A DNA stretch of 64,000 nucleotides from assembly GCA_030490835.1 (NCBI GenBank), contig CM059975.1:58209174-58273173 (forward strand), read 5' to 3'. How positions within the stretch are numbered: the stretch's first letter is position 1; every line of letters starts with the position of its first letter. This document shows, piece by piece, positions 24,371 to 35,582 of this stretch. The notes beneath the pieces are model-generated. The model did not search any database. It was not told the DNA's origin and was given only the letters and a program-made list of their open reading frames with translations. A program made the position numbers and the translations under genes. Source of the DNA: Annona cherimola (taxonomy: Eukaryota; Streptophyta; Magnoliopsida; Magnoliales; Annonaceae).

Positions 24371-25052
24371 AAAGGTTTACATGAAAAGGTTGATGCGCAT
24401 ATGCTTCGCCTTTTGAAAAAAACCTAAAGAGTAGGATATGAAATAGTTTATACGAAAAGGTTTACCCTAAATGGGATCATGAAAATGTTTACATGAAAAT
24501 AATTCTTGAAAATGAAAAATGCTTGCTTACTGAGTTTATCACTCACGTGTTGTTTTTCCCAACCCTAGGCAGGTACAAGGCACAAGCAGAGGAGCAAAGA
24601 TGAATGTCAATTACCTGCATATTGAGAATGAATGAATGTATGCATTTGATAATGAAGTTTCAAGTTATGAATATCTTTAACATGATGTGAACAAATAAGT
24701 ATTTAGTTGAGAATTCTATTTGAATTCAACTTATGAATGTATGATTATTTGTAACATGGAAGTGAGGTTGCTTATGTATCAATTATGTGATACAAATGTT
24801 AATGCTAGTATAAGAAAGTATGTGATGCAAATGAATAAGTTGGCAGATGTAAAGGATAGGTATAGTTAACTTCAAGTATATATTGCTTGAAAAATGATGA
24901 AGAAAATGGAATGAAAAGAAAAAAAATATTCCGCAAAACGAAATATATACAAAAATCTTGCCACGTGAATAAGGCAACAATCCTGTATCACATTTACCAA
25001 TCAAAAATGATCTTGAAGTAAGGCTCCGGTGCCTCGGGTTGGGGGCGCCACA

Positions 25053-25205
25053 GGAAGCCTTAGTGTTATTGGGGTTGTAGTCTTGTTCATCACCAACAAT
25101 CCTAGGTGGATTTTCAGGATTATGCGTAAGGTGATACCACACTGTTTGTGGTAAGAAATCATTATGGAAGTGGGTTTTGGTTTGTGGGGTTAAGCAAACA
25201 CTCAC
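25053..25205 (-). pseudogene. Athila-type ORF relic, first part
   Basis: The - strand reads CLTPQTKTHFHNDFLPQTVW then YHLTHNPENPPRIVGDEQDY and continues in frame into 12512 once S1 is disregarded. The N-terminal part upstream (25206-25700) is low in recognisable codons but contains serine/proline-rich stretches. It belongs to the Athila ORF downstream of pol, in the - strand gypsy element. Confidence 0.5.
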
Positions 25206-25888
25206 TAAGCAAGGGTTGTTACTCTAATTATCATCTCAAATCAAATGTTTGTGGGTTGTTTGAAGCTATGAAATGTTAGAGGATGAAAGAAGACTAGTAT
25301 GGGCTTGGTTTAGAAAAAATAGGAATGGTGGGAGTCAGTTGAGGACTTATGACAACACTTGATGGGCAACAATGTGCATATTGATTTGGAAAGGAATTTT
25401 CAAGTGTTCGATAGGAGATGTGGATGCTAAGGTTGAAGGCTTGATTGGAGATGAGAATGGGATGTGGTTTGGAGATGTTTGAAGTTAGAGTTTTCGTTGA
25501 GGCATTTCATCAAACATTTTGTGGGCACGACTTGGAATGGAGAGTTATGAGAGGAGTTGGGGATGTATTTTGAGGAGAATCAAAGAATGATGGTTTAGAG
25601 AATTATGAAAGATGGATTAGGGTGACTTGGAGATGGTTTTGAATGGTTTTGAAACGTTTAGTGTTGGAGAGGTTTTTGGGACATGAAGAGAGAAGAGAGC
25701 ATATGGACGAATGAGGAGAGAATGGCTTAAGTAGCGTCTAGTCGGCCACACGGTTCAAACCATGTAGTTTTAAGCCTCACACGGTTTGAACCGTGTGTGT
25801 CTTTATGAGCTTTTTTTCCACTCTGAGCTTGTGAGAATTTTCCCTATTGCATGTGATAGCTTGTTTTTGCCCAGTTAAAACCTGCCTC
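25206..25888 (-). other. Internal DNA of the Athila-like element with palindromes
   Basis: Continuous on the - strand with the Athila ORF relic. No clear protein. It contains ACACGGTTCAAACCATGT (25748-25765) and CACACGGTTTGAACCGTGTG (25778-25797), and ends at the S4 target duplication GCCTC (25884-25888). Confidence 0.5.
25748..25797. repeat. Pair of palindromes built on CGGTT-NN-AACCG
   Basis: The second is a perfect palindrome, ACACGGTT-TG-AACCGTGT; the first is near-perfect. The two are also inverted relative to each other. The LTR of the same element carries CATGGTTCAAACCATG at 10281-10296. Confidence 0.7.
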
Positions 25889-26938
25889 TGTGGTGCCCCA
25901 AACCCGAGCATCACATCCTGAGTCTTACCTCGGGATCGTTATTGATTGGTAAACGTGATCAGGATTGTTGCTCTATCACACGACGGATTTTAATGGATAT
26001 TTATCCAATTAAATATGTTTCCTTAGGTATTTATTCCCTTCTATTTTTCCATCTCTTGCATATTTAGGTCATTTCCACCCAATAATTTCATAACTAATCA
26101 TGATATTCATGATATATTTCAAACTTTCGCATAAATCAGATGTCACAGCATGTACCATACATAAATGTCAATACAGAAACATCAAATTAATTTACAACCA
26201 TCCAACATAATTTTTTCACAATCATGAACTTATAATGCTTGTCATTTCTTCAATGGTCGACTCCTGCTCCTTTGCCAGGTCTCTTCTTTCACCTGTCTAT
26301 GGGTTTGAAAAATGAAAACGTGAGTCGAAACTCAATAAGCAAGTTGTATATTTTATAGGCAATCCATTTTGCATGCAATATTTTTCAATTAAAATATATT
26401 AAAAAGCAATTTATACCTTTTAAAAAGGTATATCATGAAAACATAGTCCTTGTACCTATCACAGGTACGACATGCATAATGCAATGTAAAATCGTGAAAC
26501 ATGTCCTTCATAGGATGGAAGCTAGCTAGGCGACCACCCATCCTTGTCTTCTCCCATCTCAGGGAGGGCGCCGCCGGCCTTTGGCCTATCTTAGCGACTT
26601 GGCCACACCAAAGGGGGACAACCGGTCCGTTTATACCTTTCAGGTGGACCTAGTACTTTGTGCACATGAAGCTTTCATAAAAATCATCTTTAATATGCTA
26701 GCATGATTTTTCATTCAGAAATTAGGATCACATTATTTTTCATAACATTTATCAAAGAAATTTCGCAATATCATATTGTAAACAAAAGAATCATTTCAAT
26801 ACGTATTTAACTAAGGAATGACCATCCTTAAATACTTCTGAAATAATTTCAATAATCTCATCAAAGCAGTTAGAGCAAAAGTTGCATTTATTTAAAATAA
26901 TTTAGAAAACAAAATTATTTAGAAATTTGCTTGCTTAC

Positions 26939-26983
26939 CTATCTCACGTTAGCTTTCCGAGTCTGCCTTTTTTTTGCCCTTGC
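26939..26983 (-). other. Putative 45-nt microexon-like block in S4
   Basis: On the - strand, TTTTCATGTAG precedes it and ATAG/GTAAGC follows it; the block starts GCAAGGGCAAAAAAAAGG. Confidence 0.4.
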
Positions 26984-28521
26984 CTACATGAAAATAATAT
27001 AACATTCATATATTTCTTTTGCTTGCATTCAACTTAGTTTTCCAACCCATTTTCATTAACATGCATAATCCATTTGACTTCTCAAGTCGTTATGCATATA
27101 TAGCACATACCTGTGTATTACATCGGCTATTACACATCATATTTAATCCTATAAGTAGGGTAATCATTCAATCACTTAATAATCATTCAATAATCATCAT
27201 TTAAAGGTTCATTACCTTTCATACACTATTTTTTACTTATTTTCCAAAATTTTATACATCGGTGCTCATTTTAAGCACACGTTGTTGTTTTAAGCCTCAT
27301 TACTTAATCCCAAAATTTGAGATTAACCTTATGTAACTAAATATCAGTATATTCACAAAATTTATCATATTTTCATGCATTTTTGCACATAATCAATTTA
27401 CGTAAGTCATTTACCACTTATTCATGTCCATCCTTCCACATATATCAATTTCATAGCACATACATGATGCATTTCATAAAATTTTCCAAATCAGACAATT
27501 ATTCCCTAATTCAGCATGATTAAAATCCTTACTTAACACTTTATTTAGGGTATTTTTATGGAATTTTAATCTACTAATCATAGGATTCCAAAACAGCAAC
27601 TTTGGAACCCGTTTTTCACACTTTCAACGTATCTTTTGGTACTTAACCCAAAACAGTTTTATAATTTCAAATTTTCAGCAGTTAATCTAAATTTTCCTAA
27701 CCCAAATCCAGGGTATTAACACATATTTAACATTCATAATTTAACTCTTTTCAAACAACAACTTTCATGTACATATTGGGTATCCTTTTCACCCATTTTG
27801 AATGTTCCTAAACATGCCCTAAAATTCCAGATTTAAGGCAAGGTTAATTCATTCATTTTGGTCATTAAAAGTATCCTAAATTTAGAGTAATTTACCCTCT
27901 AAATCATCCATAATTCACTTAAGCATACTTATTCAACATATATGTTACAAAATCATGGAAATCGGGTCATATACGTAACCTTGAATTCCATTCTTTCTAA
28001 ATTTCATATCTTAGGCTTAAATCAACATATATATTTCACTAAAGCATGATTCATAGCCTAAACATGATACTAATCCAAAACAGCAACTTAATATATGTAT
28101 TTTGGATATTTCAAGTTAGGTTTTCAACCCATATTCAATACTAATCTCCATTTCAACTCCTTAAATCATTGAAATTCATATATATCCCTTAATACTCATT
28201 CAATATGCAATCAAATGGCATGTTAAATCACCATTTAAGGATTCTTTATGAATCAAATTCATATCCAAAAGCTTGAGGTAGAAAACTTAGAATGAACGGG
28301 TTTAACACATCACATAACTTACTTGATTGTTGCAACTTTAACCCTAATCAAATCAAGCTTAATTTTCCCTTCTTTCTCCCTTTCTTTTTCTTTCTTTTTT
28401 CCTCCCTTTTTCTTCCTACTTGCTGGGGTTTCCTTGGGCGTGCAAGGCTGCTGAAGTTTGGGGGTGTTTGGCTCCTTGAAAAATTTTCCTAACTCTCTTC
28501 TCTCATGGCCGTCCACCTCTT

Positions 28522-28529
28522 CTTATAAG
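28522..28529 (-). promoter_or_regulatory. TATA-like box of LTR S4
   Basis: CTTATAAG on the - strand, followed by a GGAAAAAGAAAG-type leader down to the donor-like site at 28322. Confidence 0.45.
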
Positions 28530-29864
28530 GGCTGGATTTTTCAGCTTGTGAACCCCACTTTGAGCATGATTTGAGATCATTTTAATGCTCATTTATCCCA
28601 CTTATGTGCTGTCCAAATGGTGGCCAAGTAATAATATTTTTAATCATATTTTCAATATGTAAAAATCTGCTCAAGATCAACTCACCTAGCTGTCCATTGT
28701 GAGCACGTCCCTTGCTGCCTCCTTTTTCATTTTTTCCACACTTTGGCAGCTTTAAATTAATGGTAATTTATGTATCTAATTAGTAGCTAGCTCAGCTACT
28801 GATTTAGCATAAAAAATAAAGAAAAAATCCAGCAGCAGGCCACTTGGACGTCCCATATGCATGACACCCTTGCTGTCCACTATTTGATCCATCAATGTGA
28901 TACTGATATCAACGACTTTCCATCGATTTTTCCACATGAATTAATGCTCATTTATGTACCCTTTCATGCTAGCTACTTAGGTATATAAATATATCATAAA
29001 AAATGCAAAAAATCCAAGTTGGGTCTGGTTTGGACGTTCCATGCATGACACCTTACCTATGCTCCTTTGAGCTCTCCTTTAGTCTCATGAAATCCAACGT
29101 GAATGCAGGGATTTATTTATGAATTTTGCCTTTTATAATATTTCACAAAATACCCTGCATTTTACCTGCATTTGGCACATATTTGAGCCATTAAAAATGC
29201 ATTTAATCCATGCACTATTTGCCTTAAATGCATAGTACTTTTGTGGTGTAAAAGTCAACTGTGTACACCTTTTTCTATTCGGAAATTTTCCCAGCGTGAT
29301 TTGCTTAATCTAATCCTTCCAAAATGTTAATCTCATAATTTTATTCAACCGTTTCAAATTTCATATCAATCAGACTTTTCTTGCTCAAGTTATAGCCACT
29401 TGAAGTTAACGGTTATTTTTGAACATAAATAATTAATTATCACACTAATTTTATCAGAATTTTCATAATCCAATAATCCCATAAGGTTAAGCCCATCATT
29501 ATCTACTTGCTTTTCAAATTTCAGTTCAATCTGCCTTACAGGCATTAAGTTATGAATTTTCTAGTATTTTTCCAGTTAACTTGATAATTACCCTTTAAAT
29601 TCTCATAAATCAAACCATATAATTTAAGATAATTATTCATGATATATTGATAAGTTTCCATTACCATCAGACTACTTGAATCTCATTGACCCATATCGAC
29701 TTATAATGATTATTTGAATCACTATCTCAAATCCTTGGCCCTAATTGCAATAATTTACCAAAATCACAAAATCATCCTAAAATTCAATTAAATCACGTAT
29801 AAATCACATGTATATGTTCAATGCATACAATTAAGTCCTACATAGGTTGGGATTTCACAGCTTC

Positions 29865-30040
29865 GTATCTCCAAATATTGAAATTTACTCTGTTTAATGC
29901 CATGTTTGCCGCACATGAACGCCCCCAAACTTGCTTTGCACGATAAAGCCCGAATTAATTCTACATGATTGATTATTTTCTTACAAATAATATGCTCTAC
30001 GACAAAGATTAGATTTTTAAGTTCAAATAATAAAATATTT
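29865..30040 (-). other. Athila-like internal fragment between S4 and S5
   Basis: Unique relative to the flanking LTRs. On the - strand it is continuous with 25883 downward and with 33106 upward. It contains CAAGTTTGGGGGCGTTCATG, a G-rich tract of the type found near gypsy 3' regions. No clear protein. Confidence 0.5.
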
Positions 30041-30848
30041 TGTGAAACCCCAATCTTAGACACGTGTATAAAATGCAATTGAACATATACATGTGATTAA
30101 TAAAATATATATTCATGAGTATGAAAACATGTATATTAGAGGTTAAAGAAATGCAATTGTGGGATTAAACCACGTGAACGGTGCATGTGAATAGTAACCG
30201 AGGTGATTAAGAGTTAATCACGTAGATTAACCTAATCACAAAATGACAAAAAGGGAGATTTAATCACTACAGGACAAAATAGCAATATTTTTTGATATTT
30301 TAATGGAATTTCGGATTTTAGTGAAAAATCGAAGAAAAATTCATAATTTGCAATCCGGGCGTTGGATTTAGATGAAATTTTTTATGGATGGTTAAAACTT
30401 CATGATGAACATGATGAAGAGTTTAAGATGTGATGACAATCACGAATCAAGGGTCAAGATGGAACGTCAATTGAAGATGAAAAAGGAAGCTTATCTTTTC
30501 ATTTAATTACCTTTGACTTTTATTTAATTTTAAATAATTAAAAAATAAAAATAATAAATGAAAAGCATAAAATTGCAGGGACGTGTAGGGCTATGGAAAA
30601 TGGGAGCCAAATCCAATGGCCCAATTCATCATCATCAAAAATCAACGGCTAAGATTGAATTAGCTTAAAATAAATAATCTTAATAAATTAAAAATCTAGA
30701 AAATTAGGGCTTCCATAGGGGGCGTGAACAGTGTAGGGTGGGCTGCACATGGCTCAATGCACCTTTAGGAAATTAGAAAAAAATACATTTATAATTTAAT
30801 ACCTTGAGCAAGGGGGGGTAAATTACAATTTCATGAAAAATCAAAAAC

Positions 30849-30856
30849 TATAAATA
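30849..30856 (+). promoter_or_regulatory. TATA box of LTR S5
   Basis: TATAAATA, then a purine-rich leader (GAAGAGAAGGAGAGGAGAG) ending at a GGG/GTAAGT site at 31014. Confidence 0.55.
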
Positions 30857-31454
30857 GCGGCCAAGGGTTGGACGTCCAAGGCACACATCCCAGCTCCCAA
30901 GCTTGAGAAAGAGCTCATTTTCCCACCCCCACCCACGTTTTAAGCCAAGAGAAGCAAGAAGAGAAGGAGAGGAGAGAGAAAAAGGAGAAAGAAGAAACAT
31001 ATCTTCACTTGGGGTAAGTGAATTCTCCTCAAACTTCTTTTGGATGTTAAGTAGGGTAAAATCATGCTTAGATAATTCCTAAACATGAGAAAATAAGTAT
31101 AGTCATAATGCTTAATCGGAATTATGCCAAAATATCAAAAATTTGGAGCAAATATAGAGCATTCAGGAAGATATCATATGATATGTGTAAATAATGCTCC
31201 AAAATTAATAAATGATGATTTGGGATGGATTATTATGATAATTATGATGTTGTAATGATGATATATTAATCTCATGATTTTTGGAATTAAGGATTATATT
31301 TAAGTGAATTTATGTTGATTTTTAGTATATGGAGAAAATGATTTTTTTGGCCAAGTTAATGATGATAAATTCATAATTCATGAATTTTTCCATGATATAC
31401 TAGACATAAGCTATGTTATGGTATTTTTATTTTTGGAAAAAATGTCGATTTTTG

Positions 31455-31560
31455 GAACCCATGAACAATAACCACACACTCTGTGAACAGTAACCTCGGA
31501 TGAACAGTAATATGCTACAGTATATGCTACAGTAACTATGAACAGTGAACAGCGTGATTT
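31455..31560. repeat. GAACAGTAA / GCTACAGTA short-repeat insertion in S5
   Basis: Words GAACA(A/G)TAA and TATGCTACAGTA recur six to seven times in about 100 bp. The sister LTR S3 goes directly through the same place (about 21670-21690) without this block, so it is gained in S5 or lost in S3. Confidence 0.75.
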
Positions 31561-31779
31561 TGGGAAAAAATGAGATTTATTTTTATATTTTATGAGGATA
31601 TATGGATGGAATTTTTAAAGAAATTTATCGATAAAAAAACTCATAAAGGAGACAATGACCAAATATCTTTATAAGATTAACCTCTAAAGAAATGAGGTAA
31701 TGAATGACTATAAAGCATGCGTGGGAAGCAAACTAAGACATGGAATGATATAGATAAAATATCATCTTTTCTTGTATAG

Positions 31780-31818
31780 GAAAAGGAAAGGAAAAGGTAG
31801 AGGACACAGACTGAGGAG
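31780..31818 (+). other. Putative 39-nt microexon-like block in S5
   Basis: Between TTTCTTGTATAG and GAGGAG/GTAAAC. GAAAAGG is duplicated at its start compared with S3, which explains most of the extra length. Confidence 0.4.
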
Positions 31819-33105
31819 GTAAACAAGCACAACTTTGAAAATGTGATTTTATTGCTTCATTGTAAGCAAGCAAACCCTTTTGAAAATATGTTTTATTCTC
31901 ACGTATTTACGAAATGTGTTTAAGGGTGGTCATTCCTATAATGTTTTGAAATGATGAATGTTTATGAGTTTTTATGAAAAGTCATGCCGGCATATTGATA
32001 TCATGTGATGTTCATGGACATGTGCACATGTATGATGTATAATGAATAGACTTTGGTGGAGGTAGAAAGCAGATTAGAGGGTCCCCTTCACTATTGCCGA
32101 GTCGTATGGGCTGTGTGCCGGCGGCGTCCTCCCCAAAGGTGGAGGCAAAGGAATGTTATGTGTGAATGAATGCATTGCATTTTCATATATGGATTGAAAA
32201 GGAAAGCATAGATTTGAAATGATATTTTTAAGGGATGGTGTAAATAATTTTCTACATGAGAATGACAAGTCACCTGGTGTAAGAGGTATATAATGTCAGG
32301 AAAATCAAAAGTCATGCATGTAGGAGACCATGTAGATGTCAAGAGGAAGAGAGGTTCCCCTTGATGAGGCCAAGTCGGAGACAACCGGTGTATTGGACCA
32401 TGTTATGTGAGATGTTCCCTGGGCTAGCGTACTCGCACACGAAGGTTTATGTCAGGAATGGAAAGGAAACATTTGCACATCCAATGTTTATGAAATGATT
32501 TTTATGAAAAGATTTCTGTGCATTTTGATAGTTGATCACTTGCTAAGTGTCTCCTATCGATGGAGAGAAATGCATTTATGAATGATTTACATGAATGGTT
32601 TATGAAAGGTTTCCAAAAATGGTTTACGAAAAGATTTCTATTCCGTTGGTAGTTGATCACTTGGTAAGTGTCTTCTATCGAATGGAGAAAAATGCATTTA
32701 AATGAAAGAAAAATGCTTGCTTATTTAGTTTCGACTCATGTTTTGTTTTCCCAACCTCAGACAGGTGTAGGGAAAGCCAAGAGATGAAGGTCATGTGTTG
32801 CTAATGGAAAAGAGGAATCTACAAAGGTTAGTAGATTTTTGTATAAATAGATGCCCTAATGGGATATGATGAGAAAGGACATAGGTTGTATGAAATTATA
32901 AAATTATGAATAATATAAGAAATTGATGATTGATTATGAATGATGATGAGTATATGTTATGTGATGAAAGAAAAGAAAAAAAAATTTGGACGAGATCCAA
33001 TTAAGTACCCGCAGTGTGATCAGGGCAACAATCCTGAGTAACGTTTACCAATCGACAAGATCTTGGAGTAAGGACTATGTGGACGCCGCGGTTCGGGGTG
33101 CCACA

Positions 33106-33289
33106 GGTTTAATGCATTAAAAAATCCATTTTATTCAATGAATCATGGCAATTAGAGAATCAAGAAAACTTCTCTTATTTGGATGAGTTGAGTTGAGTTT
33201 CCTGAAAAGTGATCACCACAAAATCTTAATCCATAAGTATTCAGTTCAAATAGAAAGAAATAAAAGGAAACTAGTACTAGCCTAAAATC
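33106..33289 (-). other. Non-coding DNA just 3' of the Athila integrase
   Basis: AT-rich, no protein signal. It joins the integrase relic to the S5 insertion point. Confidence 0.45.
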
Positions 33290-33930
33290 AAGAAGGCATT
33301 GAGTTACATCCCGCATAGTGCTTAGTTTAGAGTCCTCAACTTGACTTCAATGTCTCAATCTATTGGTATGAGTTCAGAAAAGAAGTAGATGGCTCCTTTT
33401 TGAATTGGTTCCCTTGTAAAATATGGCTTGAGTTGCTGTCTGTTGACTTTGAATGCACCAGTACTTTCGTTTCACATTTCAACAACACCATGAGAGAACA
33501 CTTGTAACACCTTGGAAGGTCCTGGCCATCTAGACTTCAATTTACCTAAAAATAGTTTAAAATGTGAATTAAAAAGAAAAACTAAGTAATTGACTTTGAT
33601 TACCTTTTGTCGGATGTGCTTGCCATGCCAAAATTTTGTTCTTTCTTGGTAAAGCTTTGAGTTCTCATAGTCATTGAGTTGGATCTCATCTAGCTCAGTC
33701 AATTGAAGCAAATGCCTTTCTCCTGTAGATTTCAAGTTAAAATTTAAAAATTTAATCACCGAGTATGCATTATGCTCAAATTCAATAGATAAATGACAAG
33801 ATTTTTCATAAACGAGCCGAAAAGGAGTTGTCCTGATCAGAGTTATGAATGTAATGCGGTATGCCCAAAGAGCGTCATTGATTTTCCTCGACCAGTTCAA
33901 CGTGAATGGGACACCGTCTTCTCAAAAATG
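33290..33930 (-). pseudogene. Ty3/gypsy Athila-type integrase C-terminal relic
   Basis: Integrase inserts the element DNA into the host chromosome. The - strand reads NWSRKINDALWAYRITF, then TPFRLVYEKSCHLSIEFEHN, LQLTELDEIQLNDYENSKLY, KFWHGKHIRQKV, and KLKSRWPGPSKVLQVFSHGV. This is the standard plant Athila/Tat sequence spanning the end of the catalytic core and the C-terminal domain. Only the last 140-200 residues remain. An EKTV-S phrase just upstream (about 33905-33925) is in another frame, so there is a frameshift. The tail to about 33300 (VNRQQLKPYFT-like) ends before the motif AACTAAGCACTATGCGGGAT at about 33320. The rest of pol is missing beyond 33930. Confidence 0.88.
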
Positions 33931-34681
33931 CTTTTTTGTGTGAGATTTGAATGATAGATTTTGATGAATGATGGAAATTGGCCAAATTGTGTAGTTAAGC
34001 CCAAAAGAATTGTAATAATGAAAATGACCAAGAATCATTGATGAGAGCCATGATTTTTATGAGAAAGATTCTAGACATGATTAAAAAAATTTTGTGATAC
34101 TTGTGAATAAATTTGGTATGATAATTTTGAGAATTGAGTCATTTGAGGCTAGTAGTGAAAATTTGGTAAGTAATGAACTTGATGTGCAGAATTTTGGAAA
34201 TGACATAAAAGATAAGGTCTTACAGCATGGATAAGATGCTAGATGCATTTGTGATATGTGAGAAATAATTTTGAAGGCATGAAAGGTAATATATGTGATT
34301 TAGGCAAATGAGACCCGTTGTAGAGGCAAAACGGCTAAAGAGTTTAGTTGATGGGTCAAACTTTATATAAGACATGTTTTGAGCAAATAGATGATATAAA
34401 TGTGATATTATGATGATACGAGATGTGTGTGAATAATTGATTTTATGTTGGGAATGTTTTCGCATGTTATGACCATTTATTTTACAAATGGACGAAAGTC
34501 ATCGGTAAAGTTGTGTAGTAAAATGCATGCCAAATTTTATGGTAATGGAATTTCAAGATAAAATTTTGTGAAGAGATATTACTTGAAATTAGAAATTCAA
34601 TCCAAAAAGAATCTTCTCAATTGGATTTGTCTACTGAAAGTTATGAGAAAAATGGTGTAAAATAGCTGAAAACGGACCATT

Positions 34682-34729
34682 TGTGGGCCCACACAACCCA
34701 AACAGTGACAACACGTCCCGGGTCGTGTT
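34682..34729. repeat. Two palindromes in S6
   Basis: TGTGGGCCCACA (34682-34693) is a perfect 12-bp palindrome. AACACGTCCCGGGTCGTGTT (34710-34729) is a near-perfect 20-bp palindrome with CCCGGG at its centre. They lie just upstream of the likely leader of S6. Confidence 0.65.
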
Positions 34730-35104
34730 ACTTTCTGTTTTAAACATGGGAGGGGTTTAAACCCTCTCCATTTCCTTCCCTTCTTCCTCCCCATGACCCT
34801 ACCTTTCAACCCACATGAAAAACTACTCAAAAGTGCTTGGATTCATCTCATTTTCACATCAAGGAAGCTTCTTGGATCAAGAAGAGAGCTTGGAGCTTAA
34901 AAGATCTTGAAAATTTTTGGGTAAAACTGAATTTGAGATAAATAGGTTGTTTTCTTTTGAATCAAAGCATGTATTTGGGCTATAATCATGTTGTTTTTGT
35001 AATTATTTATGAGTACCATGTTTGTTTTTATGCTTTGGTTGAATTATTGAGAGATGAGGCTTGTGCAAAGATTGTAAGGAGGTTAAAAATTAGGGATTTT
35101 GAAA

Positions 35105-35582
35105 GAAATATATGTAACGGATAAGTGAAAATGTTTAGAAGTAGTTTTGTATGATATTATTATGTGTTGGGTGGAATCCTATGAATTTTGAGTGAGTTTG
35201 GTTTGATTTCCATATGTTTCTTGTAAAGTGTTTGTTGAAATCCCTAAGTGAGGCTTAATGCCTCAAAATCATGTATAAATGAATGTATAGAACCTTAATG
35301 ATGTGAATAATGTGTTGCAAATGCTTAGGGGCATATGTGATGTTGAATTATTTGGATTAAAATTTATGATGGACATGATGAGTATGGGTTGTATGAAGTT
35401 GTATGAATCGATATGTGACTTGAACTTCGTGCTTGAGGATATTGTTGGAATTTGATGGAGATACATATAAGGGTTGAAATGGGAATATTTATAATTGGTT
35501 TTGTATGATATTATTCTGTGTTAAGTGGAATCTCATGAATTTTAAGTGAGTTTGATTTGATTTCCATATGTTGCTTATAAAG
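35105..35582. repeat. Tandem duplication of about 354 bp in S6, second copy split by S7
   Basis: TTTTGTATGATATTATT-TGTGTT followed by GAGTTTG-TTTGATTTCCATATG starts at 35145 and again at 35499. The second copy runs to TTATAAAG (35582) and continues after S7 at 43236 (TGTTTGTTGAAATGCCTACG). That matches 35229 (TGTTTGTTGAAATCCCTAAG) in the first copy. The second copy lacks an inner piece after ATGTATAAATGAATT. Confidence 0.8.

Larger units (their letters stand above)
12513..25052 (+). mobile_element. Solo LTR S1 (subfamily 2), split by S2
   Basis: The LTR begins TGTGGAACCTCACCTATC and ends TTGGGGGCGCCACA. The 5 bases GGAAG occur immediately before (12508-12512) and after (25053-25057), a perfect target-site duplication. 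No primer-binding site, gag or pol lies inside, so it is a solo LTR. Without S2 and its duplicated target it is about 5.1 kb. TATA-like TATAAATAT is at 13770, followed by a purine-rich leader and a donor-like CAG/GTTAGT at 13956. A CCCTAG/GCAGGT acceptor-like site lies at 24568. Start and end match S9 (43936-49231). A TG..CA LTR of this size with a U5 block CAACAATCCTG-TCACATTTACCAATC resembles Tekay/Del-type chromovirus LTRs; lineage is inference. Confidence 0.88.
25889..29859 (-). mobile_element. Solo LTR S4 (subfamily 1)
   Basis: On the - strand it begins TGTGAAATCCCAACCTATGT at 29859 and ends GGTTTGGGGCACCACA at 25889. Flanks are GCCTC (25884-25888) and GCTTC (29860-29864), a target duplication with one mismatch. 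Length 3971 bp. It is an inverted homologue of S8 (36380-40371). TATA-like TTATAAG is at 28522-28529 (- strand), donor-like GTAAGT at 28322, acceptor-like GTAG at 26984, donor-like GTAAGC at 26938 and acceptor-like CATAG/ACAGG at 26296. No internal domain. Confidence 0.88.
30041..33105 (+). mobile_element. Solo LTR S5 (subfamily 3)
   Basis: Begins TGTGAAACCCCAATCTTAGA and ends GGTTCGGGGTGCCACA. Length 3065 bp, closely similar to S3 over most of its length (for example the leader before TATA, the GC-rich block and the U5 end). The flanks TATTT and GGTTT match at only three of five positions, so the target duplication is decayed or an end is misplaced. TATAAATA is at 30849, donor-like GTAAGT at 31014, acceptor-like TTGTATAG at 31779, donor-like GTAAAC at 31819 and acceptor-like CCTCAG/ACAGGT at 32760. 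It separates the Athila integrase relic from the rest of that element. Confidence 0.8.
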
